NCBI GenBank assembly: GCA_041390125.1
Contig: JAWKQN010000009.1
Location: 265,001-301,351 of the forward strand
Origin: Gemmatimonadota bacterium
GTDB taxonomy: Bacteria; Gemmatimonadota; Gemmatimonadetes; Longimicrobiales; Gaopeijiaceae
Direction of reading: 5' to 3'
DNA: 36,351 nt
Shown in pieces: positions 24,201 to 32,202 of the stretch. A program made the translations under genes and the position numbers. Each line of letters opens with the position of its first letter. Position 1 is the stretch's first letter. Below the pieces are notes generated by a model. The model saw only the letters and a program-made list of their open reading frames with translations. It was not told the origin of the DNA and searched no databases.

Positions 24201-24425
24201 CCACAGACCGCCGCCCGTGGCGCCGAAGTAGTATTCGTAGGGACGGCTGTCGCTGCCGGCCACACCGATGGAGCGCCCGCCCCGATCGATGCCGATATTG
24301 CGCCAGCGCAGCGCGTCGAAGTAGTCGGTGTCGTAGGTCTGGGCCGTCAACGGTGGGGCCGCGACCATCAGGAGGCCCGCCAGCGCGGCAGCGCCGCGGC
24401 CGAAGGTCTTCCGGGAAGTGCTCAT
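21279..24425 (-). CDS. Secreted VPS10/sortilin-type BNR-repeat protein
   Basis: A 1048-residue exported protein with a signal peptide cut near APPLTAQ. The body holds many Asp-box repeats, such as GGLWKTTDAGQTW, GVYKSTNGGNTW, GIYKTTDGGETW, GLFKSTNGGETW and GVFRSDDGGATW, that build one or two large beta-propellers up to about residue 720. After that come a beta-sandwich-like region (about 760-900, with FTWNLRYPGYTDFEG and GEYVVRLTVDD) and a helical C-terminal segment rich in Gln and Leu. Such propellers are related to xyloglucanases and sortilins, but no glycosidase residues can be assigned, so substrate and activity are unknown. It is downstream of the SusCD genes on the same strand. Confidence 0.88.
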   Translation of the reverse strand: MSTSRKTFGRGAAALAGLLMVAAPPLTAQTYDTDYFDALRWRNIGIDRGGRSIGVAGSDSRPYEYYFGATGGGLWKTTDAGQTWRVVTDGKITSSSVGAVAVCEADPDVVYIGTGETQLRGNVMQGDGVYKSTNGGNTWTHLGLEETQNIARVRVHPTDCNTAWVAAFGKHSMENPERGIYKTTDGGETWRKVLYRDDRSGGVDLTFDPGNPDVMYAALWEAWRKSWGMSSGGPGSGLFKSTNGGETWTELSRNPGLPQEGLLGKIGVAVSPANPQRVWALIEHENGGVFRSDDGGATWELINDERKLRQRAFYYTRIYADPQDEDVVYALNTGFYRSRDGGKTFPESIRVPHGDNHDLWIAPSDPDRMINSNDGGGNVTLNGGQTWTDQDYPTAQFYRVITTHHEPYMVCGAQQDNSTACTPWKGWNHLSAAGGFGGGGYFFSVGGCESGYIAPDPKDTDIYFAGCYGGSLSRYDHDSGETRAVNVWPENPMGQSAEDLVERVQWTFPIIFSPVDPNILYTGTQKVWKSTTEGQSWEQISEDLTRADPSTIGPSGGPITRDQTGVETYATIFAIAPSYHDVNVIWAGSDDGLVHVTRDGGATWTNVTPPDAPDFVRINTIEPSPNTPGKAYVAGIRYLVDNDRSPYIWKTTDYGRTWTKIVEGIPADDFVRAVREDPARPGLLYGASETTVYVSWDDGAHWSSLGLNLPNTQVSDLVVEENDLVVSTHGRSFWVLPAIGPIRQMSDRITSAPVHLFDPADPVRGVDQGVDIYYYLAEDAEKVTLEFADARGRVIQTFESAAADTTEQEEGPAQFFGGGRAPTPAKSEGSKRFTWNLRYPGYTDFEGRIFWAAGNQGPVAVPGEYVVRLTVDDHPVQEQRFEVRLDPRLEGQVTMAELQRRFDLAIEIRDRVSAANQAVLDIRGVKTEVDDRLGQTDDGQIERAGGDVKTKLSAVEEEIYQVRNQSNQDPLNFPIKLNNKLAALMGVVESGESEPTEQAQEVYQYLSAQLQEQLQAMQIILRDDLARLNQLLERAGLAPIRVGNLVSE

Positions 24426-24510
24426 CGGATCCAGATCCTGCTCAGGTAGGGACGTACGCCAACCACCCCGGGGCGAACCGGGGCGACGGGCGGAGTGTGG
24501 GGCCGACCCC

Positions 24511-24534
24511 CCGGCCGGGCAAGGGCCCGGCCGG
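24511..24534 (-). terminator. GC-rich hairpin between lipoprotein and VPS10/BNR genes
   Basis: CCGGCCGGG (24511-24519) pairs with CCCGGCCGG (24526-24534). It lies about 50 nt after the stop at 24586 and about 85 nt before the VPS10/BNR start, so it probably separates the two transcripts. No U tract follows. Confidence 0.5.
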
Positions 24535-24585
24535 CTTCCGAACGGAGCCGCCGGACCGGACCGCGATCCTGGCGTGCCGCCGACC

Positions 24586-25089
24586 TCAGCGGACAGGCTT
24601 GAACGGCGTGATGGGCTCGGCAGGATCCACGTCGATCGGGCGGGCCGACCCGAACAGCCCTCCGTCGATCACGGTGGCATCCAGGATCAGGTACAGGCCC
24701 GCCGCCAGCGTCGCGAGCAGCGCTCCGGTCTTGACCGGGTTGAGCTTCCGGAGGCTCATCTCCTCGATCCCGGTCAGGGGGATGCTGTAGGACGTGGCGA
24801 ACTGGAAGTTCTCCTGCAGCGTCTGGCCACGAGCGGTCACGACCTCCAGGTCGATCCGGTCCGACTCGCTCCGTCGCACGGTGCCGTCCAACACCCGGAT
24901 CGGCGTGTCGCGATCCTGGCTCTGCCGGATGGCCTCTTCGATGGTCAGCCGCGCCCGGATCTGATCTCCGGGTGAGGCCTGGCGAACGGGTTGGAACGTG
25001 TAGCATCCGCTCGCGACCACTGCCGACACGACCAGGGTCAGCATGGCCAAGGCGCGGCGGCCTCCTGCGTTGCATCGGTGCTGTCTCAC
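24586..25089 (-). CDS. Small lipoprotein of unknown function
   Basis: A 167-residue lipoprotein with Arg-containing signal peptide and lipobox VASGC, followed by YTFQP. Residues 35-110 look like a beta-rich regulatory or adaptor domain (IRVLDGTVRRSESDRIDLEV), and a single hydrophobic helix lies near the C-terminus (about 128-146). No family is recognised. The GTG at 25089 is used because GAGGAG lies 6 nt upstream, overlapping the end of the preceding lipoprotein gene. The two are likely co-expressed. Confidence 0.7.
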   Translation of the reverse strand: MRQHRCNAGGRRALAMLTLVVSAVVASGCYTFQPVRQASPGDQIRARLTIEEAIRQSQDRDTPIRVLDGTVRRSESDRIDLEVVTARGQTLQENFQFATSYSIPLTGIEEMSLRKLNPVKTGALLATLAAGLYLILDATVIDGGLFGSARPIDVDPAEPITPFKPVR

Positions 25090-25099
25090 GTCGTGCTCC

Positions 25100-25564
25100 T
25101 CAGATGACTTCGACGGTGCCGGTGAACAGCTGGTTGAACACATACGCCCAGCGGTAGACCTGCGTGGCAAGGGGCCCGCCCACGTCGAAGCGTAGCGCGG
25201 CATCCAGATAGATCTTGACTCCTACGGACGACAGGTCCTCCTCGTCGCGACGGGCCTCGAAGAAGAAGCGCTTGGCGCCTCCGACCTGGGCGCCTCCCTC
25301 GAGTCGGATGATCGTGTCGAACGGAAGCATCCGCACGATGGTATCGGCCGCGAAGAGCTCCACCTGGGTGTTCCCGGCCTCGCTGACCCCGGCGTTGAAT
25401 GCCTGGGACATCACCAAGGCCGCAGGCTTGCCGCCCTCGCCGGTCACGAGCACCCGCACCTGCTCCGGCGTCGGGTCCTCGAACCAGTCACACCCCCCCG
25501 CACCCGCCAGAACTCCGCACAACACGGCCCAGCCGGCCGCCCATCCCTGACGTCGAAGCGCCAT
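25100..25564 (-). CDS. Small lipoprotein of unknown function
   Basis: A 154-residue lipoprotein: signal peptide, lipobox AGAGGC, then DWFEDPTPEQVRVLVTGEGG, a beta-rich domain of about 100 residues with regular strands (TQVELFAADTIV, KRFFFEARRDE) and a C-terminal region ending TGTVEVI. No named family is recognised. The ATG at 25564 is preceded by AAGGAGG at 5 nt, a strong site. It lies downstream of the SusD gene beyond a hairpin, and 10 nt upstream of the next lipoprotein gene. Confidence 0.73.
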   Translation of the reverse strand: MALRRQGWAAGWAVLCGVLAGAGGCDWFEDPTPEQVRVLVTGEGGKPAALVMSQAFNAGVSEAGNTQVELFAADTIVRMLPFDTIIRLEGGAQVGGAKRFFFEARRDEEDLSSVGVKIYLDAALRFDVGGPLATQVYRWAYVFNQLFTGTVEVI

Positions 25565-25593
25565 CCCTTCCTCCTTGCATCTCCCTAGGCGAA

Positions 25594-25630
25594 GGTCCGG
25601 GCCCCCGACACCCTGTCGGAGACCCGGACC
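25594..25630 (-). terminator. Hairpin downstream of susCD
   Basis: GGTCCGGG (25594-25601) pairs with CCCGGACC (25623-25630), and CGACA/TGTCG pair inside it. It begins 40 nt after the SusD stop. It could end or attenuate the SusCD transcript before the two small lipoprotein genes. There is no strong U tract. Confidence 0.55.
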
Positions 25631-25670
25631 CGTGCTGCTACCCCTCACGCGCGGTGAAGGATCGCTGGAA

Positions 25671-26999
25671 TCAGCACCCCAATCCGTTCAGGTGGCAGTT
25701 CGCCCGGATCTCGGTGATGCTGATGGGCAACAGCTTGCCCGGATTCTGCTGGGTATCCGACGTCGGAAGCCAGACGTCGTCCACCACACCGAAGCGGTAC
25801 ATGTCCGCCAGGCGCTGGCCCGTGAGGAAGATGTTCACGCGCCGCTCGTGGCGCAGCATGTCGATCGCAGGGATCTGACCGCTGTACGCCGTCACGCCAT
25901 CCAGGGTGACCCGGATGTCGTTGATGGCGTCGGTGAACGCCGCGTTGTCGCCGCGCGCGAGCGCGTCCTCCGCGATGATCATGTGCATCTGCCGCTCGTC
26001 GATGATCGTGAGCGGCTGATAGATCTGACCTTCGACGAAGAACTCGTTCACGCGCCGCGTGATCTCACGATCGGGCGCATTGGTGAGCGGGTCCATGAGC
26101 ACGATCCCGGTGATCGTCTTGATCGCCGCCGGGTCCACGCTCACGTAGTCCGAGCCCACCTGGTTCTCGGCGCGGCTGTTGATCCAGCTCGCCAGCTGGT
26201 TGGTGATGGTCGACGCGCTGTACTGGAACTGCCAGCGCCAGTCGGTGCCGCCCATGAGGGCCAGCGCCGCCTGGGCGTCGGCCACCGCGCCGGCATCCTG
26301 CACCAGCGGGTTCGCCGTGTTCGGGGTCGGCTTGATCTTCTGCCGGATCCCCTTGGCGAACTTGGCCCGGGCCCGCATCGCCAGCGCCCGCGTCTCGATC
26401 TCGGAATTGCCGGCGGCACGCGCCAACGTCACCGCCTGGTCGAGGCGGGACACGGCGTCGTCGAAGACCGCCAGCATCCCGGCCTCACCCACCGGCGCGC
26501 CCGCCTCCAGCTTGTCGGAGAACGTCATGTCCTCCTGGACCTCACCGATCACGGTGTAGACCGTCCCCGCGATCAGGTAGCCCTTGGCGAGCGTCGCATT
26601 GAACTGGGTCAGTCCCTCGTCCACGTGGACCTTGACCAGATCCACGGCCTGATCCGCCATCCAGCGCGCCTGCGCCAGCTCCGGATAGGTCACGTCGAGG
26701 AATTCGTTCTCGGTGTTGGACAACGCACCGATGTCGATCTCGCGCCAGCCGTCACGCGAGCCGATCCAGGTGAGCCCGTCGCCCGCGATCTCGTACGCCT
26801 GCCACACGTCCGAGATGGCTACGGCCGCGAGCGACAGCGCACCGTTCACGACGGCGTTGGCCGCCTGGGTCGTGGCGAGGTTCTCCTCGACCAGGTTGTT
26901 CGGGTTGCTGACATCCAGGATGCCGCAGCCCGTGGTCGCCAGGACACCGCTCAGAAGAGCGACGCCCGCGAACCGGATCCGCTTGGTTCCGATATGCAT
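25671..26999 (-). CDS. SusD/RagB-type substrate-binding lipoprotein
   Basis: A 442-residue outer-membrane lipoprotein with lipobox ATTGC and the start GILDVSNPNNL that is usual for this family. Helical TPR-like segments follow (YPELAQARWMADQAVDLV, TRALAMRARAKFAKGI), and near the C-terminus comes the SusD hallmark ERRVNIFLTGQRLADMYRF. SusD proteins cap the SusC transporter and capture glycans or peptides for import. The substrate is not deducible. ATG at 26999 has GAGGAGGAG upstream, and the gap to the SusC stop is 14 nt, so the two form one operon. Confidence 0.92.
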   Translation of the reverse strand: MHIGTKRIRFAGVALLSGVLATTGCGILDVSNPNNLVEENLATTQAANAVVNGALSLAAVAISDVWQAYEIAGDGLTWIGSRDGWREIDIGALSNTENEFLDVTYPELAQARWMADQAVDLVKVHVDEGLTQFNATLAKGYLIAGTVYTVIGEVQEDMTFSDKLEAGAPVGEAGMLAVFDDAVSRLDQAVTLARAAGNSEIETRALAMRARAKFAKGIRQKIKPTPNTANPLVQDAGAVADAQAALALMGGTDWRWQFQYSASTITNQLASWINSRAENQVGSDYVSVDPAAIKTITGIVLMDPLTNAPDREITRRVNEFFVEGQIYQPLTIIDERQMHMIIAEDALARGDNAAFTDAINDIRVTLDGVTAYSGQIPAIDMLRHERRVNIFLTGQRLADMYRFGVVDDVWLPTSDTQQNPGKLLPISITEIRANCHLNGLGC

Positions 27000-27013
27000 C
27001 GTTCGTCTCCTCC

Positions 27014-30000
27014 TCAGAAGCTCACGCGGAGCGACGCGGTGATCCGGCGGGGCGTGGGCACGCCCCAGCCCTCGACGCCCTGGAGGAAGTTGTTGTCGGC
27101 GCCCGCACCGTCGGAGCGGCCGACCACGTTCCCCTCGGGGTCCATGCCGGAGTAGTCACTGTTCACCCACAGCGCCAGGTTGCGGACGCCCACGTTGAGC
27201 GTGCCGGTGGCCAGGCCCAGCCGCTCCACGAAGGAGGAGGGCATGCGGTAGGTGAGCGACAGCTCACGGAAGCGGAGGAAGTCCGCCTTGTAGGTGGAAT
27301 TCAGACCCTGCATCGGCGAGAGGGCCTCGATCTCCTTGGCCCACGCGATGGCCGCGTCCAGACGGGCCTCCGCGGTCGACGCCGGGTTCTCCATGATGGC
27401 CTGCAGCTCCACAGCGCGCGGGATGTTGCGCCCGATCACCGGGTTGGCCTGACGGAACTCACCGGACAGGTTCTGATGGTAGTAGTTCCCGAAGCGGTAC
27501 TCGAAGTTGGTCACGAGCTCGAAGTTGTTCAGGAACGAGATGTTCGTCCCGAACGAGCCCTGCCAGTCCGGCGTGGGCTTGCCGTTGTACCCGAGCGTGT
27601 GACCCTCACCGCAGTTGCTCGAGGCCACCTGGCCGTTCGGCACGCCGAAGTCGGAGTGACCCTTCACGAGCGGCTTGAACTCGCTCGGATTCCGCGGCAC
27701 GCCGAAGTACGCCAGCGCCTGATCCCGCGTCGGCGCCACGCACTCGCCGGCCTGCGGAGCCAGGATGTTCAGCGGGATCTCGTTCTCCGCCAACTGCGCA
27801 CCGATGAACGCACCCGGCGCGAAGCCCTCGATCAGCCAGTTCCGGTAGCGCGTGTAGCTGCCACCGATCTTGATCGGAGCGGCGCCGCCCAGGCTGGTGA
27901 TCTCCTCCGAGATGTAGGAGGCGTTGGCGTTGATGTTGATGCTGACGTTGTCGCCCTGGTAGAGCGAGCCCTGCGCACCGATCTCCCAGCCGGTCGCCTT
28001 CAACTCGCCGATGTTGACGAGCTGCCGGTTGCGGAAGCCGCCCGACGGCGGGAACTGCTGGTCGACCAGCGCGTCCGTCACCGTGCGGTTCCAGTAGGTG
28101 ACGTCCAGCGCGGCGCGGTCGTTGAAGAACCCGAGCTCAGTGCCCAGCTCCCACTCCGTCGACACCTCGGGCGACAGGTCGTCGTTGCCCAGGTTGAACG
28201 GACGCACGCCAGCGCCGTCCTCCGACGCGTAGGGCTCGTACGTGGTGAACCGATCGAACGCGCCCGGCTGGAGGCCGGACTGCCCGATGGCGCCACGCAG
28301 ACGGAAGGTCGAGACGAGCTCGCTCTCCCACCCGAAGGCGTCGGTCGGGATGAAGGACGCGGAGAACTTCGGATAGAACGCCGTGTTGAAGTTCTCACCG
28401 AACGCGGAATTGGCGTCCCAGCGTCCGCCGACCGTCAGGAACAGGTAATCGTTGATGCCGAGCTGCTCCTGCAGGTAGCCACCGACCTGCGTGTTGCGCT
28501 CGAAACGCTCCGACACGTACTGGTCGGCACCGGCCTCGGCGACCTCGAGACCGGGACCCGGGAAGCGCGCACCGCCGCCACCCGACGTGGTCTCCTGGGC
28601 CATGAAGCCCTGTCCACCGGCCAGGAACGTGCTCTCGAAGCGATCGCCGAAGCGACGCACCCAGGAGAGCTTGAAGTCGGCCGTGATCTCGCGGTTGGTA
28701 CGGTCCGCGATGTTGCGGCTGCCCTCGGGCTCGGAGCTGGAGAAGTTGTCCACGTTCCAGCCATAGGGGCGGAAGTCGTAGGCCTCCTCCGCCACCAGGT
28801 CCACGCCGAAGGTCCCGTCGACGATGAGCCCTTCCTGGATCTGGTAGTTCGCGTTGATGCTCCCCGCGAAGTGGCGGGTGTCCCCGACGGTGTACTGGTG
28901 CAGGTTCTCCTTCAGCGTGGCGAAGGCCGGTGCGCCGAAGAGGTTGTCGTCCTCGGACAGCCGGAGCTGCGCCATGAGGGCGGACGAGAACCCACCGTAG
29001 ATGTTGTTGCCGTTGTTCGGCGTCTCCTGATGCACCTCCGAATAGAGCGAGCTGAGCCGGATGGACAGCTTCTCCATGGGGAAGATGTTCAGGTTGATGT
29101 TGCTCTGGATGCGGCGGTTCTCATCCTGCGCCACGCCGCCGACCTCGGGCACGCTGAGGAAGCTGCCGTCGAACGGACCGTCCTCGAACGTGTAGCGCCC
29201 CGACGCGAAGTACGTGATCAGGTCGCTGCCGCCGGTCACGGACGCGCCGTACGTCTGCCCGTAGCCCGTGTTGAAGAGGTCCTGGAGCAGCGGAACCTCG
29301 TAGCTGTCGTAGGCGCCACCGCTGAAGCCGAAGCGGCTCTGCATGCGGGAGAGTCCCCCGGCGATGCAGGAGTCCATCGACGCCTGGTTGGTCCGGTTCA
29401 GACAGCCCTTGGCCGGGTAGTCCGCCAGGTTGAGCATGCGATCCGTGGGCGTGGTGATCGCCGACTGCTGCACCTCGAAGGTGAAGCGGGGCGTGCCCTG
29501 ACGGCCGCGCTTGGTGAAGATCTGGATGACCCCGTTGGAGGCCTCGGTGCCGTACAGCGTGGCGGCCGCGGCGCCCTTCAGGATCTCGATGCGCTCGATG
29601 GTCGACGGGTCGATGTCGTCCAGGCGGGACGTACGCCCCTGGCCACCCGCGCCGATCTCGTTGCCGGCGAACCCGCCGGAGTTGTCCACCCGGATGCCGT
29701 CGATGTAGACGAGCGGCTCGTTGGACTGCGAGAGCGAGGCCGAGCCGCGGATGCGGATCGTGGAGCCCTCACCCGTCGTGCCGGAGCCGATGCCTCCGAC
29801 CACGCCGGGCTCACGGCCCTGGAGCAGCTGCGACACGTCCGCGATGGGCGCGTCCTGCAGCTGCGAGACGTCGACCGTGGCGATCGTGTTCCCGAGCTTG
29901 CGCTTCTCGGTCGCCACGCCCGCGCCGGTCACGACGATCTCCGTCAGCTCGATGGCCGTCTGCTCGACCGCCACGTCGGCAACGCTGGACTGGCCGGCCG

Positions 30001-30310
30001 TCACCGTCACGGTGGCGGAGCCTTCCTTGAAGCCCACGAGCTGGACGCGGATGGTGTGTTGGCCGGCCGGCACGTTCAGCAGGATGTAGCGGCCGGAGGA
30101 GTTGGTCAGAGCGCCGATGCCGGTCCCCTCGATGAAGACCTGTGCGGACTCGAGCGGACGCTGGGACCCAGCATCCGTCACCGTGCCCGCGATCACACCC
30201 GTGCTCTGTTGCGCCTGGACCGTGGTGGGAGCGAGCGCCAGGACGAGGGCCACTGCGGCCCCCAGCGCCAGCCCCATCCACGACCGGCGAACGGACGTTG
30301 GACGGATCAT
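27014..30310 (-). CDS. SusC/RagA-type TonB-dependent outer-membrane transporter
   Basis: A 1098-residue outer-membrane protein. Signal peptide to about residue 33; carboxypeptidase-like regulatory domain (37-115, GVIAGTVTDAGSQRPLESAQ); TonB-box-like LTEIVVTGA (122-130); plug domain with the SusC motif LVYIDGIRVD (200-209); and a 22-strand-type barrel ending in a terminal Phe (LRVSF). It imports the ligand held by SusD, powered by TonB-ExbBD, which are not in the window. The ATG at 30310 is used rather than an upstream in-frame start because GGGGG precedes it and the signal peptide begins there. A small hairpin overlaps this ribosome site. Confidence 0.94.
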   Translation of the reverse strand: MIRPTSVRRSWMGLALGAAVALVLALAPTTVQAQQSTGVIAGTVTDAGSQRPLESAQVFIEGTGIGALTNSSGRYILLNVPAGQHTIRVQLVGFKEGSATVTVTAGQSSVADVAVEQTAIELTEIVVTGAGVATEKRKLGNTIATVDVSQLQDAPIADVSQLLQGREPGVVGGIGSGTTGEGSTIRIRGSASLSQSNEPLVYIDGIRVDNSGGFAGNEIGAGGQGRTSRLDDIDPSTIERIEILKGAAAATLYGTEASNGVIQIFTKRGRQGTPRFTFEVQQSAITTPTDRMLNLADYPAKGCLNRTNQASMDSCIAGGLSRMQSRFGFSGGAYDSYEVPLLQDLFNTGYGQTYGASVTGGSDLITYFASGRYTFEDGPFDGSFLSVPEVGGVAQDENRRIQSNINLNIFPMEKLSIRLSSLYSEVHQETPNNGNNIYGGFSSALMAQLRLSEDDNLFGAPAFATLKENLHQYTVGDTRHFAGSINANYQIQEGLIVDGTFGVDLVAEEAYDFRPYGWNVDNFSSSEPEGSRNIADRTNREITADFKLSWVRRFGDRFESTFLAGGQGFMAQETTSGGGGARFPGPGLEVAEAGADQYVSERFERNTQVGGYLQEQLGINDYLFLTVGGRWDANSAFGENFNTAFYPKFSASFIPTDAFGWESELVSTFRLRGAIGQSGLQPGAFDRFTTYEPYASEDGAGVRPFNLGNDDLSPEVSTEWELGTELGFFNDRAALDVTYWNRTVTDALVDQQFPPSGGFRNRQLVNIGELKATGWEIGAQGSLYQGDNVSININANASYISEEITSLGGAAPIKIGGSYTRYRNWLIEGFAPGAFIGAQLAENEIPLNILAPQAGECVAPTRDQALAYFGVPRNPSEFKPLVKGHSDFGVPNGQVASSNCGEGHTLGYNGKPTPDWQGSFGTNISFLNNFELVTNFEYRFGNYYHQNLSGEFRQANPVIGRNIPRAVELQAIMENPASTAEARLDAAIAWAKEIEALSPMQGLNSTYKADFLRFRELSLTYRMPSSFVERLGLATGTLNVGVRNLALWVNSDYSGMDPEGNVVGRSDGAGADNNFLQGVEGWGVPTPRRITASLRVSF

Positions 30311-30320
30311 AACGGTTTCC

Positions 30321-30335
30321 CCCAAAAGGTTTGGG
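30321..30335 (-). promoter_or_regulatory. Leader hairpin overlapping the SusC ribosome site
   Basis: On the minus strand CCCAAA, three loop bases and TTTGGG form a 6-bp hairpin 10-25 nt before the SusC ATG. The 3' arm contains part of the only G-rich Shine-Dalgarno candidate, so folding could limit translation. Function is inferred. Confidence 0.4.
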
Positions 30336-30434
30336 AATGAACTACGCCCCAGCACCCTCCGGAGCCTCCACGCGCCCGCCCGGCGAAGGGCGCGGCACCC
30401 GGCGGCCCGGAACGAGACCGGGTCGAGTATCTCC

Positions 30435-30464
30435 CTGGTAAGCCCGGAGCCGCTGTGCTGTCAA
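30435..30464 (-). promoter_or_regulatory. Candidate promoter of susCD
   Basis: TTGACA (30464-30459) is perfect. At 18 nt lies TACCAG (30440-30435), a poor -10. The predicted leader is about 115 nt. The rest of the 320-nt gap between SusC and RidA shows no gene. The RidA gene ends at 30632 and no clear terminator was found after it. Confidence 0.35.
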
Positions 30465-30631
30465 GCCGCGACGCCCGGTCGGACGCCGCGCGCCCCGGCT
30501 CCTCCCCGGGGCCCCGGGAGGGCAGAGACGCGACAGGGGTTTCAGGATACCCGGGCGCAGGAACGCCGCCTGTGTTCGCGTGGCGGATCGCCGGTGGCCC
30601 CCCACCGGATCCAGCCGGACCGGATCCGGGC

Positions 30632-31015
30632 CTACAGCCGGGCGATGACCTCGATCTCCACGTCCACGTTCTTGGGGAGGGTCCGGACGGCGATCGTGGA
30701 GCGGGCCGGGCGGTGATCCCCGAAGTGGCGGGCGTACACCTCGTTCATGGCCCCGAACGATCCCATGTCCGCCAGGAACACGGTCGTCTTGACCACCCGC
30801 TCCAGGGAGCCGCCCGCCTCGTCCAGGATGGCGCGGATGTTCTGGAAGACCCGCTCGGTCTGGGCCGCGACATCGCCGGACACCACGTCCCCGGTCGCGG
30901 GGTCGAGCGGGATCTGTCCCGAGCAGAAGAGCCACCGGCCGACCCGGATGGCCTGGGAGTACGGGCCGATGGCGGCGGGGGCGTTGTCGGTGTGGAGGGT
31001 GTGCAGGGTACGCAT
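30632..31015 (-). CDS. ridA: RidA family enamine/imine deaminase
   Basis: A 127-residue protein of the YjgF/YER057c/UK114 family, a cytosolic trimer that hydrolyses reactive enamine/imine intermediates released by PLP enzymes. IGPYSQAIRVG (16-26), SGQIPLDPATG (32-42) and the C-terminal block RPARSTIAVRTLPKNVDVEIEVIA with the catalytic Arg are all present. It lies 86 nt downstream of a PLP enzyme of the D-serine dehydratase/D-threonine aldolase type. That suggests it clears the 2-aminoacrylate-type product of that neighbour. No strong Shine-Dalgarno is visible. Confidence 0.95.
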   Translation of the reverse strand: MRTLHTLHTDNAPAAIGPYSQAIRVGRWLFCSGQIPLDPATGDVVSGDVAAQTERVFQNIRAILDEAGGSLERVVKTTVFLADMGSFGAMNEVYARHFGDHRPARSTIAVRTLPKNVDVEIEVIARL

Positions 31016-31101
31016 GCGAGGTCCGGTGCGGAGAGGGTGGTCTTCGGTCGCCGTTTTACCGGCGGACCGTCCGGGTCGGGAGCACTCCCGCCCGGCACTC
31101 G

Positions 31102-32202
31102 TCACCCGGGATACGGTCCCCGACCCCGGGCGGGCAAGGCCCACTCCTCCCACCGCCCGTCCACGTCCGCCAGCAGGCGGTCCTGCAGGTTGACCGAGAC
31201 GCAGACGTGGTTGGGTACGATCCGCACCCGCTCCCCCACCTGTGGGCGCCAGTCGGTCCGGGCGAGGTCCAGGACGCCGTGCTCCTCGGAGAGTCCCTTC
31301 ACCACCACCTCCGGCCGGTCCAGCAGCACACCGAACCCCGCGCCCTCGCCACGCAGGACCTCCTTGGCCAGCGCCTTGGAGCCGGCGTCCACGACGGCCT
31401 GCCCTGCCACGGACGTGCTGACGACGGTGGCGCACACCGAGTACGCCCAGTCCTGGGGGTCGCAGGCGCCCAGCGAGGCGATGTCGCGGTCGTTGAAGAT
31501 CCAGGTGCCGGCCCGGCATTCGGTCATCCCCGGCAGCCGGTGTGACGCCCAGACCGTGGGCGTCGACCCGCCGCTGACCACCGCCGGAGCCAGCCCCGCC
31601 CGCTCCAGCGCCTGGATCAGGGCCTCCAGACGCCCCACCAGGACGTCCAGGTCGGCAGCCGCTTCGGCAAGGGGCGCGCGGATGTGGCCGGGATAGAAGA
31701 GGACGCCCCGGTACTCGACGCCGGGCAGCGAGGCCGCCCGGCCGGCCAACTCCACCGCCTGCTCCGGGCCCGCCACGCCCACCCTGCCCATCCCCATGTC
31801 CACCTCGACGAGCACGCCCACGGTCCGCCCGGCCGGGGCGGCCGCCCGGGACAGTTCCGTGAGCGCAGCGTCGGAATCCAGGGCCACCGTCAGCCGCACC
31901 CGCTCCGCCAGGCGGAGCAGGCGCTCGAGCTTGGCGGCCCCCACCGGCGGGTAGGCCAGGAGCAGGTCGTCCGTGACCGTGGCCATGACCTCCGCCTCGC
32001 GCAGCGTGGCCACCGTCAGGCCCCGGGCGCCGGCTGCGAGCTGGATCCGGGCCACGCCCGGGCACTTGTGGGTCTTGATGTGGGGCCGCCAGGCGATCCC
32101 GGACTCCGCGAGCGTGGCCACGGCCCGGCGGGCATTGGCCTCGACACGCGCGGCGTCCACCACCGCCACGGGGGTCTCGAAGGACTCGGGTGGGAGCCTC
32201 AT
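31102..32202 (-). CDS. PLP-dependent D-serine dehydratase/D-threonine aldolase-type enzyme
   Basis: A 366-residue fold-type III PLP enzyme. The N-terminal alanine-racemase-like barrel has RPHIKTHKCP with the PLP-binding Lys43 and the phosphate-binding segment VSGGSTPT (209-216). The C-terminal domain carries the metal site as HVC (His332, Cys334). In D-threonine aldolases the pair is His and Asp (Mn2+), while eukaryotic-type D-serine dehydratases use His and Cys (Zn2+). The HxC pattern therefore leans towards D-serine dehydratase, which makes pyruvate and ammonia. Activity on other D-hydroxy-amino acids is possible. ATG overlaps the TlpA-like stop (ATGA), and RidA follows. Confidence 0.87.
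   Translation of the reverse strand: MRLPPESFETPVAVVDAARVEANARRAVATLAESGIAWRPHIKTHKCPGVARIQLAAGARGLTVATLREAEVMATVTDDLLLAYPPVGAAKLERLLRLAERVRLTVALDSDAALTELSRAAAPAGRTVGVLVEVDMGMGRVGVAGPEQAVELAGRAASLPGVEYRGVLFYPGHIRAPLAEAAADLDVLVGRLEALIQALERAGLAPAVVSGGSTPTVWASHRLPGMTECRAGTWIFNDRDIASLGACDPQDWAYSVCATVVSTSVAGQAVVDAGSKALAKEVLRGEGAGFGVLLDRPEVVVKGLSEEHGVLDLARTDWRPQVGERVRIVPNHVCVSVNLQDRLLADVDGRWEEWALPARGRGPYPG

Noticed and set aside
27476..30340. Plus-strand open frame of about 950 codons
   Set aside because: It is antisense to the SusC gene, Arg/Val/Leu/Gly-rich and without recognisable domains.
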